This document shows, in pieces, positions 38,901-47,117 of a stretch of 64,000 bases of DNA. The position numbers were made by a program, and so were the translations under genes. The DNA is taken from the NCBI GenBank assembly GCA_029688995.1, contig JARULA010000001.1, positions 248,001 through 312,000 on the forward strand, read 5' to 3'. The notes under the pieces were generated by a model, which had not been told where the DNA came from, did not search any database, and worked only from the letters and a program-made list of their open reading frames with translations. Every line of letters begins with the position of its first letter. Position 1 is the first letter of the stretch. The DNA comes from Marinilabiliaceae bacterium ANBcel2 (GTDB lineage Bacteria > Bacteroidota > Bacteroidia > Bacteroidales > Marinilabiliaceae).

Positions 38901-39288
38901 TGGTAATAGAATTTGTAAGCTTCGACCTCAATTGTGTACCACCATAACCTGTTACAACAACTTCATCTAACTCTGTTAAAGAAGAGGTGATTTCAACATC
39001 AACAACTTCTCTCCCCTGAACGGGAACAATCTTGGTTTCATAACCAATAAGCGAGAACTCCAATTCACTATCCTCATCTGGAACACTAAGCGAATATTGT
39101 CCATCAACATCAGTAATAGTTCCTTGCGAGGTTCCGTGAACAACAACATGAACACCCGGTACCGTCTCGCTGCTTTCTGCATCGGTAACAGTACCTGTTA
39201 CGGTATTCTGTGCGTTAATCGCGCTACTTAATAGTAGTATAAAACTAAAAAGCAGCGAAATTTTAAAAAAACAGGACCTTTTCTTCAT
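35974..39288 (-). CDS. SusC/RagA-family TonB-dependent transporter (sialic acid PUL)
   Basis: 1104 residues, outer membrane. A signal peptide ends SAINAQ, then a carboxypeptidase-D regulatory-like domain (about residues 28-100: GTVTDAESSETVPGVHVVVHG, LIGYETKIVP), the TonB-box region DEVVVTGYG, the plug (VLKDAGATALYGARANNGVILI) and a long beta-barrel ending in the aromatic ...VIFGANIRF. There is no STN domain, so it is not expected to signal through FecR. The promoter is well formed and sits over a palindrome next to a divergent GntR gene, so control is probably by that repressor. It is the first gene of the sialic acid operon; the NanO role (sialic acid uptake) is the likely one. Confidence 0.93.
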   Translation of the reverse strand: MKKRSCFFKISLLFSFILLLSSAINAQNTVTGTVTDAESSETVPGVHVVVHGTSQGTITDVDGQYSLSVPDEDSELEFSLIGYETKIVPVQGREVVDVEITSSLTELDEVVVTGYGGTQLRSKLTNSITTVDDETFTKGVHSNPAQALSGAVSGLRVSQTSGRPGAVPNIVLRGGTNLDGSGSPLVLVDGQVRNISDINPNDIESMEVLKDAGATALYGARANNGVILITTRRGSEGVSEISVSSKIGLNYLNPPYEFMNAPDYLHWARTGVQHAGNMYGENTGHGTGIQGTLNGTTPYGIGNVYFDSEGNPIDGNQTTLGVWSPMVYTDDLAFLKDRGWRTMIDPITGEEIIFNEFDMSDYAFNRPSVTEEYNVSVTGGNDRGNYYAGIGYHSDEGIPVDTYYDRLTFTFNGDYQIRDWLKSSSSFSFNDAQWKNVVNNSEANYFGRMLSLPPTMRGYNDDGEMLLGPNFGDGNPKVNSDKFERHNRSNKFTMIQGFSFDLARGLSFDVNANLMFDESHQESFNRDFLSSPGNINTSRSSSASFNRTIRQTYNAVLNYELDFGQNHHVNSLLGYEYYDTYNKGLSASGSGAPTDSFRDLSYTSSDEGMRNINSWHVRERIKSYFGRVNYDYDDKYLMTFTFRNDGYSKLLDDNQWGFFPGISGGWVASREDFMRDYSHIISFAKLRASYGLNGNVSGIGPYELQGSYNTNEYNGNIGYLTGSIPNPGLQWEKSRTFEVGADFGLFDNAINANFTYYNRLTTDKYANIPLPGSSGITSIRSNNGEFRNRGIEMEFGFRVLERGDLAWNIDANMAFNRNTIEKLPDNGLERNRQGAFEVYDPDTGDKIWVGGYQEGQRPGALYAFEAQGIFKDEDHVMEIAADRVDITSGNNGSNGVPVYGPEVYDSEAYGLPILPGDVIWRDVNGDGTISDYDMVYQGNVNPKYTGGITSNLVYRDFTLSARMDYALDFVQMDNIRPWFMGMMQGTYNSIEETADTWTPDNPTASYPRYMWADQLGKRNYARPSSMFVYDGSYLAFREISLRYDVPVERLIGNDIAALELSVTGQNLGYLTASELYSPEISSTWGATGGYGLPRTVIFGANIRF

Positions 39289-39323
39289 AGCTTTTAAAAT
39301 TTTTAATTAAACTTGTGGTTGAG

Positions 39324-39338
39324 TTATGTATTACATAA
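39324..39338. promoter_or_regulatory. Candidate GntR/FadR operator at the SusC start site
   Basis: TTATGTA-T-TACATAA is a perfect 15-bp palindrome with a TGTA-N-TACA core, the shape expected for FadR-subfamily GntR proteins. It lies in the 119-bp gap between the SusC gene and the divergent GntR gene, and overlaps the predicted transcription start of the SusC promoter. Confidence 0.6.
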
Positions 39339-39341
39339 GTA

Positions 39342-39373
39342 CAAACATACATAGCTTCTTTAAAAAAAACAAA
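39342..39373 (-). promoter_or_regulatory. Promoter of the sialic acid SusC operon
   Basis: Minus strand TTTG (39370-39373), 20 nt, then TATGTTTG (39342-39349), a full match to the Bacteroidota consensus with ideal spacing. Transcription would start near 39335, inside the palindrome at 39324-39338. Confidence 0.7.
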
Positions 39374-39392
39374 TTTTAACCATTTTTTTTTA

Positions 39393-39400
39393 TAGATTTG
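39393..39400 (+). promoter_or_regulatory. Possible -7 element of the GntR gene
   Basis: TAGATTTG fits TAnnTTTG on the plus strand, ending 7 bp before the ATG at 39408. No TTTG is seen 20 bp upstream. If used, the mRNA would be nearly leaderless, or translation starts at a later ATG such as 39477. Confidence 0.35.
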
Positions 39401-39407
39401 TAATATT

Positions 39408-40124
39408 ATGGATAGAGAAGAAATTAAAAACGCACTAAAGACAATCGACACCAGAAGTCTGGTTGACAAGGTCGAAATGAACATTATCAGCCTATTTGTT
39501 GATCAAAAACTAAAAGTAGGAGATCTTATACCTAAAGAGGTAGAGCTTGCCGAGGCAATGGGTGTAAGCAGAACGGTTGTAAGAGAATCCTTAAACCGTC
39601 TAAAAACAATGGGGCTAATTGAATCCATTAAACATAAAGGGACTATTATAACAAGCCCTGACATACCCAATGTTTTCAAAAAACTGCTTATTCCGGCAAT
39701 AATGGACACCAACACCTTACGTAACATCTTTGAAATGAGATTAATTATTGAAGTAGGAATGGCCGATTTTGTTGTAACAAGAGCTACAAATGAAGATATA
39801 GAAGAGCTTAGCCAAATTGTAATAAGAGAAAACTCCCCATCAAAAGATACACTATTTGATGTTGAGTATGAAATAAAATTTCATAGTAAACTCTACTCAA
39901 TAACTCAAAATGATACACTTAGCGGTTTTCAAAGCATGCTGTTGCCAATTTTTAGCTATGTTTATTCACAAAACATAATAAACAAGACAGGAGCTACAAC
40001 GAGACAATATGCATCTCATAAAGATCTGGTTAACATTTTAAAAGAAAGAGATGCCGATAAATTTCGAGATGCAATGCGTAATCATCTTGAAAATCATTTT
40101 GGTAGAACAACTCTCCCAATATAA
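39408..40124 (+). CDS. GntR-family regulator, FadR subfamily
   Basis: 238 residues. The winged-helix domain is clear (LIPKEVELAEAMGVSRTVVRESLNRLKTMGLIES, about residues 43-76), followed by an all-helical FCD effector domain (NIFEMRLIIEVGMADFVV, EIKFHSKLYSITQN, DLVNILKERDADKFRDAMRNHLENHF). FCD regulators bind small acids or sugar acids; NanR of Escherichia coli, the sialic acid repressor, belongs to this subfamily. It diverges from the sialic acid SusC gene and an ideal palindrome lies between them, so a NanR-like repressor of this operon is a strong inference. Sequence alone does not show the effector. Confidence 0.9.
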   Translation: MDREEIKNALKTIDTRSLVDKVEMNIISLFVDQKLKVGDLIPKEVELAEAMGVSRTVVRESLNRLKTMGLIESIKHKGTIITSPDIPNVFKKLLIPAIMDTNTLRNIFEMRLIIEVGMADFVVTRATNEDIEELSQIVIRENSPSKDTLFDVEYEIKFHSKLYSITQNDTLSGFQSMLLPIFSYVYSQNIINKTGATTRQYASHKDLVNILKERDADKFRDAMRNHLENHFGRTTLPI

Positions 40125-40341
40125 AGCAGAATATTTCAACCCAAAGATTAAAAAATTTAAAAATTAACTACTTCTACTTAAAAATTAGAATTTTCACCAC
40201 ATATTTTTTAACTTAAATTTTAACAGCTAAAACAAGTTTAACAGTTAAATCAATAATCCAATAACTGATTATACCATTATTTTACGTGTTGCCACAATAA
40301 TTAAGTCAACTATATTACACACTATTTAAAATGGCGGCTTT

Positions 40342-40719
40342 ATGGATATTAAATCAACTGAAGATTTAAAACAAGTAGCAAAATCACATCCCAAACAGGT
40401 GAACTTCAAATTTGCTCATCTCAAAGAAGTTGAAAATAATGAATGGAGCCGAAAATTCAATTTACTATTAGATGAATGCGGTTGTAGCTCAGGAAGACAA
40501 TATATAATGTATGCATCTCCACTATTTTTGGGTGCCCTTATATTATTGGATTCAGCAACTGAAATGAGCAGATATTATATCATAGCTATAATAGCAATAG
40601 CAGCAGTAATAGCAGGAGTTGCCGGCAAAATAGCAGGTTTAATGCAACGAAACCGAAAACTAACCAACCTAATCAATGAATTTCTTGCCGAAGAAACCAA
40701 AAAAGCAAGAGTTTACTAA
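40342..40719 (+). CDS. Small two-helix membrane protein, unknown function
   Basis: 125 residues, not recognised. A soluble basic N-terminal part (1-50) is followed by two hydrophobic segments at about residues 54-72 (YIMYASPLFLGALILL) and 78-100 (YIIAIIAIAAVIAGVAG), and a basic C-terminal tail with MQRNRKL. This suggests an inner-membrane hairpin with both ends in the cytoplasm. It is preceded by 217 bp without visible signals and followed by a bidirectional terminator. Codon use looks like the neighbours'. It is likely a real gene because of the clean helices and the terminator, but no function is offered. Confidence 0.65.
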   Translation: MDIKSTEDLKQVAKSHPKQVNFKFAHLKEVENNEWSRKFNLLLDECGCSSGRQYIMYASPLFLGALILLDSATEMSRYYIIAIIAIAAVIAGVAGKIAGLMQRNRKLTNLINEFLAEETKKARVY

Positions 40720-40770
40720 CTCGACATATTCAACTAAAAATTATATGAAATCACTCCATTTCAATAACTA

Positions 40771-40810
40771 AAAAAATTAGGGGCTGTCCAATGTTTTTTA
40801 GACAGCCCCT
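40771..40810 (-). terminator. Bidirectional intrinsic terminator
   Basis: A perfect 10-bp stem AGGGGCTGTC (40779-40788) with GACAGCCCCT (40801-40810), loop of 12. Read minus it is followed by AATTTTTTT, so it ends the SusCD operon whose last stop is at 40871; read plus it is followed by ATAAATTTTT and can end the small membrane protein gene. Confidence 0.75.
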
Positions 40811-40870
40811 ATAAATTTTTCAACCTAATTGCTAAACAGGTTAGCCTATAAGGATGAAATATCATTACGA

Positions 40871-42292
40871 TTAATCACCACCATATCCGGGATTTTGAGC
40901 TAAATCAGGAGAAATATCTCTTTCCCTTTGAGGAATGGCAGAAATTATACGATGATCATCATAAGGAATCTCGCCAATATCTGGATGTATAATTGAGCGT
41001 TGATGACGAACTAAATCAAACATTCTGTGATTCTCTCCAAACAACTCTCTTCTACGCTCATCCAAAATATCATCAATATCTATATCAGAAACTTCTGCAT
41101 ACTCATCAATCCTATTAGCACGTAATTCATTATAATAATCAACAGCATCATAAGCCTCACCAGATACACCACCCAAAAGAGCAGCCTCGGCAGCTATCAA
41201 ATAGACCTCTGCCAATCTAATAATTTTTGGATTATTAATATACAACGGATCTGCAACACCTTCACGCCCCTCATACTTGATGGTATAATAAGCCTCATTA
41301 GATCCTTCATCGGATTTGAAAGCAATAGATTGTGAACGTATATCATCACTTTGCGCTACCAACCAATCCCTAAAATCATCTGATGCAGCAAATTCGGCAT
41401 ATCCATCAGGATTAGTATAGTACCCGATAGAATTACGTTGAGCACTCATAGTAGAAGTAATAAGTACCTCAAATAAAGATTCGCTGGTACCTTGTTGCTT
41501 CCATGATGAGATAAATTCATCAATCTCGAATAAACTATATGGACTATCGACAATAACATCATGAGCATTAGTTAAAGCATTATCATAATCCTCATAATAC
41601 AAGAAAACTCTACTTAGTAATGCTTTAGCAGCCCAGTAATTAATCTTACCGGAACCATCTGCTTCTTCTTTACTTAAATAATCCAAAGATTTTTGAAAAT
41701 CTTCAATTATAAAATCATAAGTTTCACGCAAAGTAGATCTTCTAAATTGAGCATCTACTTCTACCCTCTCATCAGCAATTACAATACCAGAATTGGCAGC
41801 ATCCAAATCAGAAGCAACTCCGGGAAGCTGAGCATATATTCGAGCCATATCAAAATGAGCCATAGCACGAACTGCGTATAACTGACCAATTAGATCATTA
41901 AAAGCCTCCTCTTCATCTTCACCAACTTCAATATTATCAACGTGAGCTAAAAGATCATTTGCTCTGGCTATTGCATAAGCAAATATCTCATAAAATCCAG
42001 CTGCAGATCCACTATTAGGATGCATCTGATATCGGGCAACCGGTTGAAAATGGTTAACAGCATCTATAATTTGACCATCACCACCTCTTCCATCAGCATA
42101 TATACCAAAATCACCAGGATAAGAGTATTGATCAATAAATGTTCTATAAACACCATTTACTGCATTATTTAAATCCGGTACAGTTGTAACAGCCTCTTCT
42201 AAGGGTAAACTGGATGATGGAAACTGTTCCAACTGATCACTGCAAGCCGAAAAAGCAAAAACAACTGTTAATATTATTAATATTCTATTCAT
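40871..42292 (-). CDS. SusD/RagB-family lipoprotein (third pair)
   Basis: 473 residues, shorter than the other two SusD proteins. The signal peptide ends VFAFSACSDQLEQFPSS. SusD features are LYAVRAMAHFDMARIYAQLPG, YWAAKALLSRVFLYYEDY, KIIRLAEVYLIAAEAALLGG and the ILDERRRELFGENHRMFDLVRH region, ending AQNPGYGGD. It is 18 bp after its SusC gene and the last gene of that two-gene operon, before a strong terminator. No degrading enzyme is attached to the pair, so the substrate cannot be guessed; it may serve enzymes encoded elsewhere. Confidence 0.92.
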   Translation of the reverse strand: MNRILIILTVVFAFSACSDQLEQFPSSSLPLEEAVTTVPDLNNAVNGVYRTFIDQYSYPGDFGIYADGRGGDGQIIDAVNHFQPVARYQMHPNSGSAAGFYEIFAYAIARANDLLAHVDNIEVGEDEEEAFNDLIGQLYAVRAMAHFDMARIYAQLPGVASDLDAANSGIVIADERVEVDAQFRRSTLRETYDFIIEDFQKSLDYLSKEEADGSGKINYWAAKALLSRVFLYYEDYDNALTNAHDVIVDSPYSLFEIDEFISSWKQQGTSESLFEVLITSTMSAQRNSIGYYTNPDGYAEFAASDDFRDWLVAQSDDIRSQSIAFKSDEGSNEAYYTIKYEGREGVADPLYINNPKIIRLAEVYLIAAEAALLGGVSGEAYDAVDYYNELRANRIDEYAEVSDIDIDDILDERRRELFGENHRMFDLVRHQRSIIHPDIGEIPYDDHRIISAIPQRERDISPDLAQNPGYGGD

Positions 42293-42310
42293 AATAATCT
42301 AAATTAAAAA

Positions 42311-45300
42311 TTAAAATTGAACATTAACACCAAAAGAAAATGTCCTTGCCAATGGAGTATCAACAGTACGATATCCATTTAAAGCTACTTCTAACTCCAT
42401 ATCATCAGTCGCCGCATACAGGAAAGGAAGATTGTGTGCTGAAAAACTCAATCGAACTGCATCAACACCTATTTGCTCATAAAATCTCGCCGGAAGATCA
42501 TAATTAAAAGTTAACTCTTTTAACCTAACAAAATCAGTAGAATAAAGATGTCTTGAAGACCATAAATCAGGTCTTAAAGGATTCACAACTACAGGGCGCG
42601 GATTGTCAACAATATCTCCGGGTTGAGTCCAGTAATTACCTGCAACATCCTTAGCTAAATTAAAAGTTGCATTACGTGCTCCATCATGACGTGTAAAATA
42701 ACCGGGGTAATCAAATAACTGACCTCCAAACTGATAAGTAAGTAACATATCTAATGAAAAACCGTTCCAACTGAAAGTATTACTTAAACCACCGGTAATA
42801 TTTGGATATGCAGCTCCTTGATTGCCGCGCATTGCCTGATTGTAATCATAAGTCAAATTACTTTCATCAGTAGATCCATCGGGGTCTATAAGAAATTGAG
42901 CCAGTCCCGATTCTGGATCAACACCATGATAGGTCGGCAAATAAAAAGAGTACAAATCTTCACCTTCACTGTATATATAAAGATTTCCGTCACCCATAAT
43001 AATATCCTCTCCTTGCGGCAACTCCTCAACTTTAGCATCAAGAGTACTAAACATTAAAGAAGCATCCCACTGCACTTCTGAAAGAAGAAGATCATATCCT
43101 CGAAGTTCTATATCTACACCAGTGTTAGATATCTCACCAAAATTCTGTAAAGACTCCTCTACGCCAGTAAAATAAGAAGATGGTACATCAAGCAACAAGT
43201 CAGTTGTGTACTTATTATAATATTCTGCACTTAAAGTAAATCTATCTACAAAAGTAAAATCAAAACCTAAGTTGAAGTTTTTACTCATCTCCCAACCCAA
43301 ATCAGCATTTTCAGCCTGATCTAAAAAAATTGCAGGCAATCCGCCATATTCAGACCCCAAGTAGTATAAACCTAAATGGGCATAACTGCTCCCGGGTAAA
43401 TTACCATTAGTACCATATGAAGCCCTTACTCTACCATCACTCACAAAATTGCTACCAAAAAACTCCTCTTCAGAAAATCTCCATGAACCACTAAAACTAT
43501 AAAAAGTTCCCCTTCGATTATCAGAACCTAAACGTGAAGATTCATCACTTCTTAAACTGGCTCCTAAATAGTACCTGTTATCATAATTATAATTTGCATT
43601 TGCAAAAAATGACTGCATATACCTTTTATAGAAAGCACTGGAAACATTTCTGGGCTGAGCATTAGCCAATTCTCTTAATAATTCATTGGAATAGTCAGAG
43701 GCTGACATAAACTCATATGTATTTTCATACTTTTGAGATTCAAAACCAATGAGAGCATCTACATTGTGAACACCATCAAAAGCATTAACATAATTAAAGA
43801 CATTAGAAGTTGTTAAACTAGTTATATCCTGATTTTGACGTTCCCCTAATCCATTAATGCTGGCACCATCCATAGAATTAGGGCCCCAATAATTAAAATG
43901 CTTCACTAAAGTATAATCAACAGCATTTGTTGTTCTAAATGAAAGCTCCGGTAAGATCTGGATAGTGGCAGTTAAATTATTTAATGCCCGATAAGTCTTA
44001 TTCTCAATAAAAGCTTCCTCTTTAGATAAGGCGCCAATAGGACTCCCAACTGTGGTATTAAAAGAGCCACTCATATTGTAACCACCATCTTCATCATAGG
44101 CCATTTGTGTAGGATCGGCAGCAAAAAGCAGCGACAATGGACTTCCGGTAGAAATCCCCTGCTCCTGATCGGTCTGATCTCCTCTTCCCAGCTGATTGGT
44201 ATAAGCTAACTGAGTTTTTACACCAAAGGTAATCCAGTCTCGTGCCTGATTTTCAAGATTTAAAACTCCTGTAAATCTTTCAAATTCACGATTACGTACA
44301 ATACCTTCAACATTTCTATATCCTAATGAAGTATAAAATGTAGTATTTTCATTACCTCCACTAGCCGAAAATTGATACTCCTGATCGGAACCTCCATCAT
44401 ATATATAGTCACGCCAATCAGAACCTTCATTTGCACTTGACGGACTTAACCAACCGGCTTCAAATCGATTAGCCTCGGCAAAATCACGAGCAGCATCAAT
44501 AATTGCTTCATTACCATAATTTGCACCCCCTGGAACTAAAGCATCTTCTTGATATAAAAAATAGCCTTCCAGTGCATGCTGATGATATTGTGCATATTCG
44601 GGTCCACTCATCAATTCAAAGGAGTTTGTCGCCATATCTGACCACCCAATATTGGCCCTAAAATTAAATTGAGTTTCCCCTTCAGAACCCTGCTTAGTAG
44701 TAATAATAACCACTCCATTTGCAGCTCGAGAACCATATAATGAGGCGGCAGCAGCATCTTTAAGTACAGTCATAGACTCAATATCATCAGGATTTAATGT
44801 AGATAGCACATTGCTGGATGCTCGCAATCCAAAATCTCCAGTTGTGATGGGAACTCCATCTACTACATATAACGGACTGGTAGAACCGGTAATTGAACCA
44901 ATTCCACGAATCTGCATTTCTCCAGCAGAACCAGGATCACCAGTTGTTGATGTAGATCTAACCCCTGAAATACGACCAGCTAATGCCTTGTCAACAGACT
45001 CTGCTCTAGATGAAAGAATCTCATCTGTTTGCACATTAGAAGCAGAACCGGTAAAAGAGGCACGAGTACTAGTTCCATAAGCAACGACAATAACCTCGTC
45101 CATGGCAATGGCATCACTGTCAAGTGTAACATCAATGGTAGTGCGACCTTCTATGGTCTCTGTATGGGATCTCATCCCAACAAAAGTAAAAACTAATGAC
45201 TCGGCATTCTCCGGAACATTCAGGCTATAACTACCATCTGCCTGTGTTACTGTTCCAACTGTTGTTCCCTCTACAAAAACAGATGCTCCGGGTATAGGCA

Positions 45301-45409
45301 TACCATCATCACTACCGGTTACAGTACCGGTAATATTAACGGTTTGTGCATAAATCACACTAACTCCGAGAAACATCAGGAAGGAAAGTGTTAATAAAAC
45401 TTTCTTCAT
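42311..45409 (-). CDS. SusC/RagA-family TonB-dependent transporter (third pair)
   Basis: 1032 residues. A signal peptide ends SVIYAQ, followed by the carboxypeptidase-D regulatory-like domain (about residues 25-100, VPGASVFVEGTTVG with a PIPGAS start, TFVGMRSHTETI), the plug (DEVIVVAYG, VLKDAAAASLYGSRAANGVVII) and a barrel ending ...FGVNVQF, an aromatic end as usual. There is no STN domain. It forms a simple SusC-SusD operon without enzymes or a neighbouring FecR. The 313-bp upstream gap has a possible promoter. It imports an unknown oligosaccharide or peptide fragment by TonB energy. Confidence 0.93.
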   Translation of the reverse strand: MKKVLLTLSFLMFLGVSVIYAQTVNITGTVTGSDDGMPIPGASVFVEGTTVGTVTQADGSYSLNVPENAESLVFTFVGMRSHTETIEGRTTIDVTLDSDAIAMDEVIVVAYGTSTRASFTGSASNVQTDEILSSRAESVDKALAGRISGVRSTSTTGDPGSAGEMQIRGIGSITGSTSPLYVVDGVPITTGDFGLRASSNVLSTLNPDDIESMTVLKDAAAASLYGSRAANGVVIITTKQGSEGETQFNFRANIGWSDMATNSFELMSGPEYAQYHQHALEGYFLYQEDALVPGGANYGNEAIIDAARDFAEANRFEAGWLSPSSANEGSDWRDYIYDGGSDQEYQFSASGGNENTTFYTSLGYRNVEGIVRNREFERFTGVLNLENQARDWITFGVKTQLAYTNQLGRGDQTDQEQGISTGSPLSLLFAADPTQMAYDEDGGYNMSGSFNTTVGSPIGALSKEEAFIENKTYRALNNLTATIQILPELSFRTTNAVDYTLVKHFNYWGPNSMDGASINGLGERQNQDITSLTTSNVFNYVNAFDGVHNVDALIGFESQKYENTYEFMSASDYSNELLRELANAQPRNVSSAFYKRYMQSFFANANYNYDNRYYLGASLRSDESSRLGSDNRRGTFYSFSGSWRFSEEEFFGSNFVSDGRVRASYGTNGNLPGSSYAHLGLYYLGSEYGGLPAIFLDQAENADLGWEMSKNFNLGFDFTFVDRFTLSAEYYNKYTTDLLLDVPSSYFTGVEESLQNFGEISNTGVDIELRGYDLLLSEVQWDASLMFSTLDAKVEELPQGEDIIMGDGNLYIYSEGEDLYSFYLPTYHGVDPESGLAQFLIDPDGSTDESNLTYDYNQAMRGNQGAAYPNITGGLSNTFSWNGFSLDMLLTYQFGGQLFDYPGYFTRHDGARNATFNLAKDVAGNYWTQPGDIVDNPRPVVVNPLRPDLWSSRHLYSTDFVRLKELTFNYDLPARFYEQIGVDAVRLSFSAHNLPFLYAATDDMELEVALNGYRTVDTPLARTFSFGVNVQF

Positions 45410-45722
45410 AAAGTTTAAGGTTTATAGTTAATAAATAGGAAAAAATATATAGTATCTGATAATTAAGATTATATATCAGATAAAATATTCATCAAAATAA
45501 AATTTAGATAGACTACCTCTAATTGACTTTTTAACTTTTTCTAACTAAATGTGCTACAAAAGAATTATTTTTTTTGATTTTTAACAAACAATATCAAAAA
45601 AAAATAATTGAAACATTTACAATTAGAAAGCAACTCTAAAAATCGTCACTTAAAACGAATTACAACTTTCAATATATACAAAAGTAACTATTTTTACTTA
45701 CAAAAAGAAACCATATCAAATT
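45410..45722. other. 313-bp intergenic region upstream of the third SusC
   Basis: AT-rich and without a coding frame. It holds a possible -7 element for the SusC gene (minus TACTTTTG, 45679-45686; no TTTG at the expected spacing), and an AT-only inverted repeat (about 45563-45578 with 45593-45609) that could end the efflux operon transcript or fold in the SusC leader. Nothing else is recognised. Confidence 0.5.
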
Positions 45723-47117
45723 TTAATTAATCCGAGACAAAAATTCATCCATTTGTCCACTTATTACAAGAAGGGATAATTCAAGCACTTTAGACTGATA
45801 CTGAGCATCTAAGAGACGGTCAACAGATTCCAAATAATTAACCTGAAACTCACGAAATTCAACGCCCGATAAATTTCCGAGCTCATATCTTTCTAAAGCA
45901 ATTTCCAAATTATTTATTGATACAGTAAGATTATTTTGTTCAAACTCTATCATCATCAAATTATTAAGATAAAGATTATACATAGTATGCACCTCCTCCA
46001 TAACTTCTAATTTGATATTTTCTAAACCGAGCTCGCGATTATGCTTTTCTATTTTGGCATTATCTATCAATCGGTTAACACGCATACCATCAAAAACATT
46101 AAAAGAAGCCTGAAAACCATAATTATGGCCATGCGATTTATTAAAAGTCATAACTCCTGCAGGTGATTCTGATCTGTTATATGTATATCCGGTAACAAAA
46201 TCAAGTACCGGAAAACGTTCTGAACGGGCAAGACGCAATTCTGTTTTGGAAAGGTCAATACCTTTAAGCGCTGCTCTTATATCTGAATTATTTTCAACTG
46301 TCAAAAGCTCCAGATCATCTATATGCAAGGGTTCACCAACCTCTATAGAGTCATTAATATAATCACGACAGTCAAAACTTTGATTCATCAATCTATTGAG
46401 CCTGATATAATAGTTATCAAGAATCTGCTGCTGACGTACAACATTAGAACTGTCGGTATTTTGATCTAAACTGGCATGTTGCAATTCTAAGCCTGATGCA
46501 GCACCTAACTCAACTTTCTCCTCAATAATAGAAAAACGCTCCTTTGAAAGCTTAAGGGCTTCCCGGGCAGCTTCAACCCTTTTATTTTGAACTATAATAC
46601 GGTAATAGTAGTCACTAATATCTATAACTAAATTCTCAACAGCTTTTCGTGTCTCTAACTCTCTAATAGACAAATTCAACTTTGTTCTGTCATAAGCAGC
46701 AAACATTCCCAATCCGTCAAAAATACGCCATGAAAGATTTACCCCACCACCTAAAGTTTCACTCTTTACATCAGTAAAAGTATCTTCCAGCTCTTCACCT
46801 CCAATATCTCTTCTGCGTGTAGTTTCGGTTCTCGAGCTTTCAGTACGCCCCGAAGCGGTAATTGATGGCATAAAAGGCTCGTATGTGTGATTATTGGAAA
46901 CCATCTCTTCACGGTTATGCTCAATTTGAAGGGCAGGATTATTCTCAAAACTTTCTTGAATAATCTCTGAAAGAGTAAGAGAAAAAGGCTCATATTGCTC
47001 TCCAGTAAGATGAGATGATATAAAAAAAAGAAAAACAGTTAGCACGCCCAATATTTTATTATTAAAATATTTAATTATCATATTACGACACACAATAGAT
47101 TTGTTATTAGTTAACAT
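45723..47117 (-). CDS. TolC-family outer-membrane efflux channel
   Basis: 464 residues, typical OEP/TolC length. A hydrophobic signal lies at about residues 22-40. Two helical repeat halves are visible: NPALQIEHNREEMVSNNHTYEPFMPSI in the first and NNSDIRAALKGIDLSKTELRLARSERFPVLDF in the second, with long alpha-helical coiled parts rich in Glu, Leu and Arg. The start ATG (47117) overlaps the last codons of the RND gene by 11 bp, implying translational coupling. It should form the trimeric exit duct for the RND pump. This is the last gene of the three-gene efflux operon. Confidence 0.9.
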   Translation of the reverse strand: MLTNNKSIVCRNMIIKYFNNKILGVLTVFLFFISSHLTGEQYEPFSLTLSEIIQESFENNPALQIEHNREEMVSNNHTYEPFMPSITASGRTESSRTETTRRRDIGGEELEDTFTDVKSETLGGGVNLSWRIFDGLGMFAAYDRTKLNLSIRELETRKAVENLVIDISDYYYRIIVQNKRVEAAREALKLSKERFSIIEEKVELGAASGLELQHASLDQNTDSSNVVRQQQILDNYYIRLNRLMNQSFDCRDYINDSIEVGEPLHIDDLELLTVENNSDIRAALKGIDLSKTELRLARSERFPVLDFVTGYTYNRSESPAGVMTFNKSHGHNYGFQASFNVFDGMRVNRLIDNAKIEKHNRELGLENIKLEVMEEVHTMYNLYLNNLMMIEFEQNNLTVSINNLEIALERYELGNLSGVEFREFQVNYLESVDRLLDAQYQSKVLELSLLVISGQMDEFLSRIN

